Assembly (NCBI GenBank): GCA_963921825.1
Contig: OY997596.1
Location: forward strand, 9,801,001 to 9,865,000
Direction of reading: 5' to 3'
From: Erodium maritimum
Taxonomy: Eukaryota > Streptophyta > Magnoliopsida > Geraniales > Geraniaceae
DNA length: 64,000 nt
Shown: in pieces, positions 11,530-23,100 of the stretch
How the letters are laid out: every line of letters starts with the position of its first letter
Numbering within the stretch: position 1 is the stretch's first letter
The notes under the pieces: model-generated
The model's input: the letters and a program-made list of their open reading frames with translations, nothing else
Databases searched by the model: none
What the model was told of the DNA's origin: nothing
Program-made: the position numbers and the translations under genes

Positions 11530-12742
11530 CATCGACTCTTATTTAATTGGTTAATTAGTTAGTTAGTGGTAGTTAGGTCTCACCTAGTTACTAATTAACT
11601 TAGTTGGAACCATTTAGTCAAGAATCAACTTGTTGGTTCCTTGGGCCTTTTGGTGACACGAGCCTCTTGGGTGCGGCCCACAGCCACTCCCAACGAGGTC
11701 ATGTGACCCGCTCATCGTCTTCAACGTCTTTCTTCATGGATATATCCAATATTATCCGACGAGATAGTTCCCAAGACTCCAAGTCTCGTCTCGATCTCGT
11801 GAGATCCTAATCACTTACGGGCACATGGCCCAAAACCCCGTTTTGGTCATGTCCGGTGTTACATCATCTAGTGTGACCCTTAAATTTATGCATGTTGGTA
11901 GATCAACGTAAAATCCCATTTTACTTGATCCTACCTAAGTGGCACCTAACGAGACTTTAGTATTTCCTAACATTGCATAATGAATCAACTCTTGTTGATT
12001 CTAACCTTTCTTCCGTCCCTGTCATTATCCTTTTATCTCCAAATATCTTGATTGAAATAAGGCATAGAGCTGTCCTCCTTATTATTCTCAATCACTGTTC
12101 TTCGATGTGTGAGATGATTGAATATATGATACTTAGTATCATGTGCATGGACATGTTATTCCTTCAATAACTCTAGATCGTGCGGCCGTGAACGGATATC
12201 TTCCCCATGTCATAGTATGAGGGATAAATCCCTTAGCCGTATTTCATGACACTCATGCAGTCCGTCCCTAAGCCCTATTTCGGACAACGTTAGGCTTAGG
12301 TCAAACTCAGTTGTTTACTGCATAACAATCACAAAGACTACCTGGTCTAAGGATACATGACAAGCTACGACACTGAATATGCTCATGACTTGATTTATAA
12401 CACATATTCAGGTCGGGTCATCAAATATCATGTCCCACATGATATCTATAATCGAACTCCGGAATCCCATTCCAATGACTAATAGAACTGAGCCATAAAG
12501 AGTCATCTTTCTCACTAGTCGCTTCTAGTTAAGCATTTTTTACTAGGGACCCATCAAGTGTGATCCATCAGGATTTATGGTTCTACTTCTTTTGTTGACA
12601 CAGATCCGAACACACATCGATATATTACTCCAACACATAAGTAATATAAAGCCACTTTACTTTCTTGTCAACGATGACAAATTAAAATCTAGATATCTGG
12701 CGATTTACGACTGAGCTATGGGAATCATGTCTAATAGTAACA
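11530..12742 (-). mobile_element. Inverted, diverged fragment of the copia C1/C2-family LTR
   Basis: The reverse complement follows the C2 LTR over about 1.2 kb, including GGGATTTTACGTTGAT, the ACATGACAAGCTAC region and a block rich in GGAATCCCATTCC. It is clearly more diverged than the three plus-strand copies. Its LTR start appears to lie near 12742 (plus-strand GTAACA). The other end fades near 11530, so the last ~500 bases of the LTR are missing or unrecognisable. Confidence 0.7.
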
Positions 12743-13593
12743 ATCATTAATTCTATGACTTGGGAAATCAAGGGTCTTGCTATAAGTTACCCATGACCCG
12801 TGGGTGAAACATATTGTTTCATTTCACTACCGATACTCATAGAATCGTAAAGGGTCATACACAATAGAGAAAGACCGCAACGAAATGGACGAAATGGTTT
12901 TGATTAAATAAAATGGTGTGGAATTATATTTGATATAGTAAACATATCATTTTATTTAATTTAAATACTCAAAAAGGAAAATAATATTTGTATTTAATTA
13001 TTATAAGGTATAGTAATTAAATAGACAAATAAAAGGGTCAAATATATCAAATGATTAGGGCTTGATAGAACACTATAGCCAAATAGAGGTATTCAGTCAA
13101 GCCAATTAAATTGGATATGTTTTTGGCACTTTATCTAATCAAAAGGATTAAAAGGAAACCCTAAATTATAAAAGGTCCAGAATAAGGAACACTAGTTGGA
13201 GTAAGTCAAGGTTTCCTAATCCTATTTGGCTTGGACTTAAAATAAGACCAACACCTATAAATAAAGGGCTACCTTGGCGGAAAACATGAAGCCTCATTGC
13301 TCTGATTTTCGGCCACCACATATTGAGTTGAGAGTTGTTCGTTCAAAGGCTACTAGCTTGCTCAATTGTGGATCTATCTTTCTCGTGTGGGTACCGTTAG
13401 AGGGAGAACACTTGGGCGCCTATACAGACACTTCTAAAGGTCCCCGTCTCAAACCAGTTGATTGACAGTGCTAATCATTGAGGTAATCTCCATTAAATTA
13501 TCACATAGATTAGGAATTACATGAATGTGTGATCTAGATTATTAGGATTACGACCGAAAAAAGTTTATGAATTATTTTGTTTTCCACCAAGTT
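12743..13593 (+). mobile_element. Possible solo LTR, unclassified
   Basis: This region has the layout of a small plant LTR: A/T-rich upstream part, a TATA-like CACCTATAAATAAAGG at about 13252-13267, then mixed sequence, then a T-rich end stopping at the SINE block. There is no coding sequence and no clear target duplication, so the call is weak. Nothing else is recognised here. Confidence 0.3.
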
Positions 13594-13780
13594 GTAACAC
13601 CCCGCCGTGTCACACACAGGGCCCCACGCACGACGATGTTAGGTCTGCAGCCCAATACACCCCAACCCCTCTGGTGTATTGTCCACAGAGAAATACCAAC
13701 CTAGGTTGTTGGTGAGACTTGAACCCAAGACCTCACCCTTTATAGCATTTCCTTGAGTGATGCTATCACCAATTGAGCTG
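13594..13780 (-). mobile_element. tRNA-derived SINE, copy 1 (left arm of palindrome)
   Basis: On the minus strand it begins at the palindrome centre with GCAGCTCAATTGGTGATAGC, which fits a Pol III A box, followed 40-50 bases later by GGTTCAAGTCTC, a B box. It then has a ~115-bp body and ends in GGCGGGGTGTTACA. It lies head-to-head with copy 2. Confidence 0.75.
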
Positions 13781-13968
13781 CAGCTGAATTGGTGATAGCA
13801 TCACTCAAGGAAATGCTATAAAGGGTGAGGTCTTGGGTTCAAGTCTCACCAACAACCTAGGTTGGTATTTCTCTATGGACAATACACCAGAGGGATTGGG
13901 GTGTATTGGGCTGCAGACCTAACATCGTCGTGCGTGGGGCCCTGTGTGGGACACGGCGGGGTGTTACA
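13781..13968 (+). mobile_element. tRNA-derived SINE, copy 2 (right arm of palindrome)
   Basis: This is a mirror copy of 13594-13780, nearly identical by eye. The tRNA-like head has the A box near 13786-13800 and the B box GGTTCAAGTCTC near 13836. It ends GGGGTGTTACA followed by an A run. The centre AGCTGCAGCT joins the two heads with no spacer, giving a palindrome of about 375 bp. Confidence 0.75.
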
Positions 13969-13985
13969 AAAAAGTGCACTTTTTT

Positions 13986-14174
13986 ATAACACCCCGTCGT
14001 GCCCCACACAGAGCCCCACGCGCGGCGATGTTAGGTCTGCAGCCCACTACACCCCAACCCCTCTGGTGTACTGTCCACAGAGAAATACCAACCTAGGTTG
14101 TTGGTGAGACTTGAACCCAAGACCTCACCCTGTATAGCATTTCCTTGAGTGATGCTATCACCAATTGAGCTGCA
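13986..14174 (-). mobile_element. tRNA-derived SINE, copy 3
   Basis: A third copy of the same SINE in minus orientation starts 18 bases after the palindrome and differs at scattered positions. Its head abuts the RRM fragment at 14175 and seems to interrupt that reading frame. Confidence 0.75.
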
Positions 14175-14400
14175 TTAGCCCTATTTAAACTCTTGACAGC
14201 CAGGGACGCAGCAGAAGGGGTCGTGAATCGAACAAAACCAAAAAACAGGCCCTTTTTGTTTGCTATTTTCAGCAACGAAAACGAAGCGATGTCGCCGAAC
14301 GGTGAGAACCTATCCCTAAACCAGTTTTCCGACACGGGGTATGGCAGGTTTCGAACGTAAAGTTCTGTTTCACTCACCTCGGTGCATGTCCTTTCGCGCG
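14175..14400 (-). pseudogene. RRM-domain fragment, probably from a LINE ORF1
   Basis: The minus-strand frame reads an RNA-recognition motif with RNP2 LYVRNLP and RNP1 KGLFFGFVRF in the right order and spacing. The frame then runs into SINE copy 3, so the domain is cut. RRM-type ORF1 proteins are known in plant L1 LINEs, and the LINE at 17851 carries one (RNP2 LFILNLP, RNP1 GIWFGFVTF). The surroundings favour a LINE fragment over a host RNA-binding protein gene, but a captured exon is possible. Confidence 0.6.
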
Positions 14401-14695
14401 CGCCTCTACCCGCGCGCGTGGGTGCTGATCGTTTACAAGCATGGTGCTGATAGTTTAGCACAAATGCAAACTATCAGCACTGTGCGCGCAAACGATCAGC
14501 ACTGTGCGCGCGCGCGCCCACGTGTCAACACCTGGTGAGTTCGTAGTTTGCACAATAAGGTGCGGTGTTTTAAATATTTATTGCCCACATGTCAGCATCT
14601 GGTGCGCTCCGCTGACATCACTTTGGGGGGATCCTATGGCTCAGATTGGTTCGTAGTTTGCACAATAAGGGGTAGTTTGTACCTGATACCAACTC
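14400..14695. mobile_element. (TA)n-flanked short element, copy M2 (left end lost)
   Basis: The right half and right end match M1 (GTAGTTTGCACAATAAGG, then TACCTGATACCAA), with a TA run after it. The left TIR is replaced by a G/C-rich stretch with several CTATCAGCACTGTG repeats in both directions. The left border is uncertain. Confidence 0.55.
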
Positions 14696-15568
14696 TATAT
14701 ATATGGACGATATACTTATTGTGCAAATTGTGAACTCACATAAAGGTGACACGTGTCCTTTTCGCGCGCGAGCAGGGCCGGTTGCACGCACGCGTAGTGC
14801 TAGTATACCTCATGCAAAGTATTGGTACCTTACACACACAAGTACTGGTATTGAGTTTATTAATTTACAAAAACTGATTTACAATCAAAGCCTCATGTGT
14901 TTATATAGCGAAACTAAACCACAACGTCTTAATACCATAAGGAAACTAAAACATTTGAAAACCCTAAAACAAAGAGGAATTAAACACCTAGACTCGAAAT
15001 GTAAGAATTTGACCCTCCATATGACCTCGGATGGCCAAAACATATCGTACATCATGGAAAGGCATGAGTTTTGCTTGAGAGCCCGTTTTGACCAAAAAAT
15101 GCTAGGGTTTTGTCAAATCATGACATTGAATCCTTTTCGGGTTCTCCAACTGTTGCATCAATACGTCTACGATATGGATTGCATAACTTACACAAGTGCT
15201 GGTACGTTACATATACAAGTGTTGGCACTTTATATAGTCGAGTGCTGGTAGAACCACGCAGAGTTGTGGTGGTGCCACGTACCAACACTTTGCATGAATG
15301 AAAAAAGACATGTGTCGGTATTGTATGGAAGGTACCAACGCTTTGCATGTATGGTAGTGATAGTACATTACATACACAAGTGTTGGTACTTTATATACAC
15401 GGGTTCTAGTACCAACATGTACTAGTACTTGCACATTGGTACCAACACTTTAAATGCATGATAAAAAGGACATGCGTCAGCATTTGTATGTAAGGGTACC
15501 AGCGCCTTGCATGGGAAGTACCAGAGTTGTGCGCGTGCGAAAAAGAGTTGTGTGGTATTTTATGGAAG
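14696..15568. mobile_element. Composite M-family derivative with tandem repeats
   Basis: It begins with an M-like end (ACTTATTGTGCAAATTGTG at about 14714). The middle is non-coding, and at about 15180-15480 there are degenerate direct and inverted repeats around AAGTGTTGGTACTTTATAT and GGTACCAACACTTT. The 182-codon frame at 14703-15251 crosses these repeats and shows no protein family, so I do not call a gene. Confidence 0.4.
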
Positions 15569-15905
15569 GGTAGTTATCCAGTACAAACCCCTCTTATTGT
15601 GAAAACTGCGAACGCACGAGAGCACAAGATGCGACCAAAGTGACGTCAGTAGAGCGCCCTAAATGCTGACACGTAGCGCGCTGCTGGCGCACGCACGCAC
15701 AATGCTGAGAGTTTACATATCACAGTGCTGATAATTTAGTACTAATGTAACCTATCAGCACATTTTGTACTAAACTATCAGCACCGTGCTATGTAAACTA
15801 TCAACACTATGCGCGCGCCCACGTGTCAGCATCTGGTGTGCTCTGCTGACATCACTTTGGGCGGATCCTATGGCTCTCGTGCAAACTTTAAAATTATCAG
15901 GTACA
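15569..15905. mobile_element. Short TIR element, copy M4 (diverged)
   Basis: It starts GGGTAGTTATCCAGTACAAA, contains the paired CTATCAGCAC repeats and CCCACGTGTCAGCATCTGG, and ends near ATTATCAGGTAC. It is more diverged than M1 and M5, and TA runs are not obvious at its borders. Confidence 0.5.
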
Positions 15906-16577
15906 AACTTTAAAATGACTCTGATTCTGGGTTAAACTGAAGAATACAAATACCAATAATAGGGATAAAATCTTGATACTAGGTTAAATTGCAGAACAAA
16001 AAATGCGATACTCAGAATAAATTTCCGATATTGTGCACTAGTAACACAATAGGAAACTCGAATCAACATGTAGTACCGCCAATCTCTAATTCTGTTTCCA
16101 TATACATACATTACACATATACGTACGAACTAGGACCAATGAACAATCATATACCCGAACCCGACTAAGCATTCAGAATATACACAAAATTTTAAACAAG
16201 ATAGGCATATCAGTCTATACCTAGTTCGTGGATGTGCCTGGTAGCTCCGTTGGGTTCTTAGCGCCGTCTATACTCGTAATCGGGTAACTGATGTGAATGG
16301 GTGTTCTAGAAGAAGTCGAATCGTACAGAGTAATATTGGGGGTTTTCGATCTTAGGATCTATTGGATTCACACTTGGAGAGAAAGATGAAGTAAGGGTAC
16401 AGAGGTAATTTCACTTGTATAAAAGATTAGTACATTAAAAACAATATGGCAATTTGGGTAATATATAAGAAAAAGAAAAAGAAACTTTGGATTAAGTAAG
16501 GGTAATAACGTAAATTCGTAGTTTAAGTATGCAAAACATTTAATGCCAAAATATAGAGGTCATGCTCCTAAACATAT
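15906..16577. other. No recognised feature
   Basis: A/T-rich sequence without a supported gene. On the minus strand, about 16340-16220 has a short open stretch followed by GGTATAG, a possible splice donor, which is too little to call an exon. Confidence 0.4.
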
Positions 16578-16586
16578 TTTAAAATA
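16578..16586. repeat. 9-bp target duplication of the MULE, left
   Basis: TTTAAAATA is repeated exactly at 24940-24948. Nine bases is the length typical of Mutator-like elements. Confidence 0.85.
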
Positions 16587-16755
16587 GGGTTATTATCATC
16601 CGAGTACCCTAAAAATACTTGGTTTTCATCCGAGTACTCTAACCAAACTTTGTGACACATCAGTACCCAAACGAAACATGTTGTTTCAACTTAGTACCCG
16701 TCGTTAGTTTTTGTCTATTTTCCATCCATTTTTCCATCCAAAACATTAAAAAGTC
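16587..16755 (+). repeat. MULE terminal inverted repeat, left
   Basis: It pairs with 24775-24939 over about 165 bp. Within it CATCCGAGTAC followed by CCTAA or TCTAA occurs twice, and TTTGTGACACATCAGTACCC once. Confidence 0.85.
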
Positions 16756-17691
16756 CAAAATAACCCTCCCCACCACTCAAATTTTAAAAAATATGCCATT
16801 GATTTTCAAAAATTCTTTCTATTTATTTATTTTACATAAATCAATTTTTTTATTTTTTAAAAATTTTACATAAAAATTTGATTTTATTTTAAAAATGAAT
16901 ATTTTATTTTAAAAAAACAGAACTTACTATAAAAAATCATATTTTATTTTTTAAAAATAAGTTTTTATTATAAAAATTAATATTTTATTTAAAAAAATCA
17001 GAATTTACTCTAAAAAATAGGTTTATTTAAAAATCAGTTTTATTTTTAAAAAACAGTTTTAATTTTAAAAATCAGATTTATTTATTTTTATATCACTTTT
17101 TAGTTCAAAAAAATCAGTATTATTTTTTAAAAATCAGAATTTTTTATATCAACTTTATTTTTTTTAAATCACATTTATTTATTTGAAAATCACTTTTTAT
17201 TTAAAAAAACTAGTTTTTTTATTTTTAAATCACTTTTTATTTCAAAAAATCAGTTTTATTTTAAAAAATCAGATTTTATTTTAAAAAATCAGTTTTATTA
17301 GAAAAAACAGATTTTATAATTATTTGTGTTCTTTCTTCTTCTACTTTATAGTTGTGTCATGAATATGGTGAATGGGACCTGCATATTCATTAAGATTTTT
17401 CCTATGAATGGAACCAAATTTGTTTTGCAGATCTAACCCCAAAACTCTTTTCTAATTAAGTTACTCTTTCCTATGACATGGAACCTGCATATTCGTTGAG
17501 AATTTTCATAGAGCAATATGTGTTCAGCTAGGGGAAACACCATCCACAGATTTAAAAATAAAAAAGATAGGAATGAGGAAAAAGTATCCACATATTTGTA
17601 TTGGGTCCTCAAAAATCAAAAGCAAACAAATATGTTTTGCAGATCTAACCTCAAAACTCAGGTAACTAGCGAGATCCTAAAGCCATGCTCC

Positions 17692-17802
17692 ATGGAATCC
17701 GGCGAGGGCAACCAGATCTGGCCGTCGCTTCCCACCCTCGTCGGCCCTAACTTACCGGAGCTCGCCCCCTTCCCTCCTCCTGGCTTGTTCGACTCCGACT
17801 AG
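17692..17802 (+). other. Possible captured exon inside the MULE (36 codons)
   Basis: This G/C-rich segment lies in otherwise A/T-rich MULE sequence and starts ATGGAATCCGGCGAGGGC. It reads MESGEGNQIWPSLPTLVG, then a P/L-rich stretch, and stops at TAG. A pyrimidine-rich TTTTGCAG lies about 50 bases upstream. The composition contrast and codon-like order suggest a host exon taken up by a Pack-MULE. I do not recognise the parent gene, and chance cannot be excluded for so short a frame. Confidence 0.35.
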
Positions 17803-17835
17803 ATAAAGCTACTGATATGAACAACTTCTAATGCT

Positions 17836-17850
17836 ATGAATTTGAAGTAT
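17836..17850. repeat. 15-bp target duplication of the LINE, left
   Basis: ATGAATTTGAAGTAT recurs exactly at 24590-24604, directly after the A-rich tail. This fixes the LINE at 17851-24589. Confidence 0.9.
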
Positions 17851-18079
17851 ACATAGAAAAAACTACTACTATAGATGATAGTGTTCTAACTCTACTGCTA
17901 CAGTACTTCTTCTTGTTCTTGGTCTTCTTCAAAGTTCTTCATGTCGTCGATTTTGGGCTCTTGGATCATGGTGTAGTGTCCTTGGTAATCAACTGTTTGG
18001 TTACCGGACCACCATTGGTTTGGTTACTTCGGGAAGGATTTCATCTTCGTTTGATTGGATCATTTTGACATCTTTTTTC

Positions 18080-20104
18080 ATGTCGGTTGCTTCATCTTTT
18101 GGGCCTCCTCTTGGGTTTGAAGGGGCATTGGATCATCCTCATACCACCAGATTAAAATCAGTGGTGGTCTCTCCACCACCTTCTGTTGGAGATGGGAAAT
18201 CTCAACGAGTCCACAATAAACCTAGAGATTCTGAGTGGGAGCAGAGTAGATTGTTTATCCTCAATCTGCCTCCAAATACCTCAAATGTTTGGTTACAAAA
18301 TCTCTTTTTGGAGTGTGGGACTATAGTCAAGGTTGAGGCTCCTTCAAAGCCCAATAGTAATGGAATCTGGTTTGGCTTCGTTACCTTTCTTCATTCTGAA
18401 GCTTCGGAGAAAGGTATACATATCTTCAATGGTTATGTCTTGAAAGGTTACAAACTGTTTGTTTCAAAAGCCTGGAGTTTGAGTAAGGGCAAGCACAAAA
18501 GGTTTGTTAAGGATGCCTCGTGGAGGACTGACCTTCCAGTTTCTAACATAAGCAGAGGAACTACTGTGGAAGAGAATAGGTGTTGGTTGGATAGAGGGCA
18601 TTTAGCCTTGTTACATAAGAATTTATCAGTTGAGGCAATTATGGAGGATTTCAAGGCTGAAAGGAGCTGTGACATCCTCATCAAGGATCTTGGAAACAGA
18701 GTGGTGCTGATATATTTTCCTGATGAAGAAGTGGAAGTTCAGGCCTTAGAAAATGAGGCTGCTTGGCTTTTATTCTGGATGGCCATAATCAAGGACAAGG
18801 CACATCTGTGCAGACGGGGAGGAAAATTCTCTTGGATTGCTCTTCATGGTGTTCCTATTCTGGGTTGGTGCTCACAGACATTTGAGACATTTGCAGCAGA
18901 TTTGGGGAGTGTAGTTTGCGTCCACCCTTCTTCTCTGTCTGGAATACATTCTGAGGCTGCTTATGTGCTTGTTCATTCTCAGGAATATCTCAGGGTCCAC
19001 AAAGAGGCTGGATTATTACTTGAGGAGGAAGAGTTCAATGTTATGGCTATTTCTGTGGATATTTCTGTGGTACCTGTGGTGTGTCCCAACATTCATTCTC
19101 TTTCTGATACTTCCTCTTCTGATTATACTAGATCAGAAAATTCAGTCTTTGCTGAAGGGTTTATGGCAACTGAGATTATTCCCTCTGGAAACATTAATTT
19201 GTCTCCTGCCATTTTAGCTCATTAATCTGTTAGGGAAGTTGTGCTAGGTGGTGATTTGGTGGAATTAAATGAGGGTCTCAGTTCTAGAACATTGATTGCT
19301 ACTCAAAAGGTTGATCTTTTGGCTTCAGAAGTTGATTTTCCAGTTCTAGAAATTTCTAGCAAGGGGAAAGTTAAGAACACCATCTCTCAGCCTGTGGGGA
19401 TCCTTCCTTTCACCTACAAAGAAATCTTGATTGCTCTTGATACATTTGGGGAAACTAATTCAGTTAGCTTGGCTACTGTTCAAACTCCATTGGCCACCGG
19501 TTTGGATACTTTGGGGTCTGAGGAAAATTTAGCAAGGATGGATGGGATGGAGTTGGAAGCTCAAGAAGAAAGTACCTCATTGGAAGCTGTTGGCATTAAT
19601 GAGATTGGTAGTTTGGGCCCCAAAATTCTGACAGTTAGGGTTAACCCCACAAATTTGGAGGGAACAATTATTTCAAATCCAATTTCTGAAAATGCTAATT
19701 TTTTACAGTGTACTCCTAAAAGCCTTGGGGTTCCTGGTAAAAAAAAGAAAAGTTCTACTAAGGTTGCATACAGTACTAGGTCTAAGGCCAAGATTTCCCT
19801 ACATTCTTCCAGTCCTATTGCTGGCAACAAAGCTACAACTGGGGACATTCCTAGCTCTGGGGATCTGCACAAATTTAAGCTTGGAGGGGAAGGAAATCTG
19901 GAATATTGTAAGGTCTTGGGTTTGCAGACATTCATTTCTGATGAATTGGCCATAAAACATTTTGATAATTTGGAACTGGAGCCCAATCAAGCACTTGAAC
20001 TGGAAGCCAATACTGATGATGATTTTTGTGATCTGGAGGATGTGGAGGAGGGACTGATTTCACCTTTGATCTCTGTCCCTATACAAAATCTCTCCTCTCC
20101 ATGA
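18080..20104 (+). pseudogene. LINE ORF1, RRM-type nucleic-acid-binding protein (one nonsense codon)
   Basis: The likely start is ATG at 18080; the frame is open further left to about 18020 but without an earlier ATG. An RRM lies at residues ~57-130 (RNP2 LFILNLP, RNP1 GIWFGFVTF). It is followed by a region with SWIALHGVPILGW, which resembles the DUF4283-like segment of plant retroelement proteins, then a variable, S/E-rich tail with a basic KKKKSS patch. A TAA at codon 382 (19223-19225) splits the frame, but the same frame continues open to TGA at 20102-20104. Intact it would be 674 residues. The product would bind LINE RNA and form the retrotransposition particle. The TAA could come from CAA by one C-to-T change. 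Confidence 0.85.
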
Positions 20105-23100
20105 GGATACTCTCATGGAACATGAGAGTTGCCTCTTCTAGACAAAAGAGGAGGGCACTTAGGAATGTTTGCTTCAAACAACATTTGTCTATGATTTTAA
20201 TACAAGAGACAAAATTTGCTGCTATACCTGATTTTTTCCTCTCAGCTTGTGGCTTTTCCAGATCTTGGGAGGCCCTTTGTTGTCCAGCTGAAGGAAGTGC
20301 TGGTGGTTTACTAACTTTGTGGAATAAGGATCACTTCCAATTACTTTCTTCACTGGTGGATGAGCAGGTGATTTATTGGTTTGGAATTTATTTGGACTCT
20401 AATGTTAACTTGACTGTGGTGAATGTCTATGCTTCTTTCTATCTAAATTTGAGGTGCCAACTTTGGAATGAGATCAGATTGAGAAGTAATACTTTTGACA
20501 AAGCACTTATCGTAGCTGGGGACTTCAATGCTATTTTGGATCCTTTGGAAAGAACTGGTCCTAATGTCTCTTCCTCAAGTATTAGACAATTCAATCGCTT
20601 TCTGGCTAGCTTGGGGTTGGTGGATCTGCATTTATCAGGAGGTAAATTTACTTGGTTTGGCCCTGGTTCTAGGGCCTCTAGACTTGACAGATTTCTGGTA
20701 ACTCCTGATGTCTTATTAACTTTCAATGCCCTTACCCAAACTTGTTTGGCTAGATGTCTCTCTGATCATAAGCCTGTGCTATTAAGCAATCCTTGTATTG
20801 ACTGGGGTCCCAGGCCTTTTAAGTTCATTAATGCTTGGGTGGAACATCCTTCTTTTTTGAGAGATATCAAGGATTTTTGGGAACAGATTCAGGTTGTTGG
20901 GTCCTCTTCCTACAAACTCTGGTTCAAGTTGAAATCCCTCAAGGTTTTTTTAAGAGGCTGGAACATTAATACTTTTGGGCTATTAGACAAGGTCATTGAA
21001 GATTTGAAGGCTGAGATCAAGGCCTTGGATGATTTAATTGATTCTAGGCCTCTTGTCTCTTATGAGATTATTCAAAGATCACTTCTTAATGTAATGCTCA
21101 CCAGAAGATTGAAATAGCAAGCTAAGCTGTGGTGCCAAAAGGCTAGGCACAAATGGAGCAAAGAGGGGGATAGATGCTCCAGGTTTTTTCATCTGTTGGT
21201 TAATTTTAATCAGGCCAGAAAACAACTAAATGTGATTGAAGAGGAAGGGGTTTGTTATAACAGTCCTGCTGAGATTAAAGCTGTAGCTAAGACACACTTT
21301 CAAAAGAGGTTCTTGAATAACAATGAGGCTTTTATTGATCTCTCTTCTCTACCTTTTAATTCTCTCACCAGTGTGCAAAGTAGAGATCTGGAGAAGGCAT
21401 TCTCAGAGGAGGAAGTTTGGAAGGCCATTCAGTCCTGTAAGGGAGACAAATCTCCAGGCCCTGATGGGTTTACCATGAGATTTTACCAAGTTAGTTGGGA
21501 TTTTATTAAAGCTGATATAATGAATTTTATGGCTCACTTTTTCCACAATGGTTCTCTTGGTAAAGGCATTAACTCCTCCTTTATTACACTCATTCCCAAG
21601 ACCAGTTCTCCACAAACTTTTGAAGATTATAGACCTATTAGTCTCATCTCAAGCACTTACAAGATTATCTCCAAAGTCTTAGCAGCTAGACTGAAGAAGG
21701 TGATGAATCATTTAGTTCATGATGTTCAATCAGGTTTTATTAGTGGCAGACAGATTTTAGATGGTATTCTTATAGCCTATGAACTTATTCATTCCATCAA
21801 GAGTACAAGACAAGAGGTCATAGTTCGAAAAGTTGACTTTGAAAAGGCCTATGATCATATTAGTTGGGATGCTCTTCTAAATATCCTTCATTTAATGGGG
21901 TTTGGCTCACTTTGGACTTCCTGGGTTGCTGAATGTTTAAAAGCTTGGTCTTCTATCCTCATAAATGGTTCACCAACTGAGGACTTTTCTCTCTTGAGAG
22001 GTTTGAGACAAGGGTGCTCATTGTCTCCTCTCCTCTTTGCTTTGGTAGTTGAATCTCTGCACCAACTCATGACTAAAGGAATAGCCTCTGGGATGTTTTC
22101 TGGCATTAGATGCAATGGTCAAGGACCCCTTATTTCCCATATGCAATTTGCAGATGATACCCTAATATTTATAGAGGCTGGGTTACAACAAGTGGTTAAT
22201 CTCAAACTCACTCACAACTGTTTACAAAAGGCCACAGGATTGAAGATCAACTTTTACAAATCCAAAGTGTTATTGTTAAATCCTTCTTCAGTGTCAGTGG
22301 AGGAGGTTTGTACAATTTTAGGTTGCTCAGAAGTTCAGCTTCCCTTCAATTACCTTGGGTTCCAGTTGGGGGCAAATCCCAGGAGGAAAAAGACTTGGGA
22401 ACCTATCATTGCTAAATTCAAGAGCAAGTTGAGTCTTTGGCAAGCTAGAGCCAAATCCTTTGGTGGAAGGATCACATTAATCAAGTCTTCTCTCAGTGCT
22501 TTGCCTCTGTATTATATGTCCCTTTTCAAAGCTCTCAAGGGTGTGATTAAAGAAATGGAATGTTGGCAAAGGAGATTTTTATGGAATGGTACCATTTCTA
22601 AGAAAGTTTTACATAAAGTGAGGTGGAACTTGATTTGTAGGCCTAAATCTGAGGGGGGTCTAGGCATTAAGAATTTACACCTCATGAACTTGGCATTATT
22701 GGCTAGATGGTGGTGGAGGTTTGCTGTGGAGAAAGAGTCCTTGTGGAAACAATTTGTGTGTGCTAAATTTGGTTGGGATTGTGATTCTTGGGATCTCTCG
22801 AAACTAATGATCACTGATGGTGTTTCTCTTTTTAGCCATATTCAATCTCTACTGGAATATCCAAATTTTGCAGAGGCATTTGGAGCTGAAGGCCTATTGT
22901 GGACTGTGAATTCAGGGGATTGTGTACTTTTTTAGGAGGATTCTTGGTTGTTGGAGATTCCTCTCAAAGCATTATTTCAAAGGCTTTATCATCTCAGTAC
23001 ACAAAAAAATTCTCTTGTGTCCAATTTCTGGTTTAATGGAGATTGGATATTGATTTTCAGAAGAGATCTTAGGGGCTGGGAACTGGATTTATTCTCTGTG

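Noticed and set aside
14093..14461. Host RNA-binding protein gene (RRM)
   Set aside because: The domain is cut by a SINE, has no flanking exons, and RRM ORF1 proteins are known from plant LINEs such as the one at 17851.
14703..15251. 182-codon plus-strand frame
   Set aside because: It crosses repeats of the short TIR family and has no protein-like conservation.
16220..16380. Minus-strand exon with GT donor
   Set aside because: One short open stretch without a start, acceptor or family match is too little.
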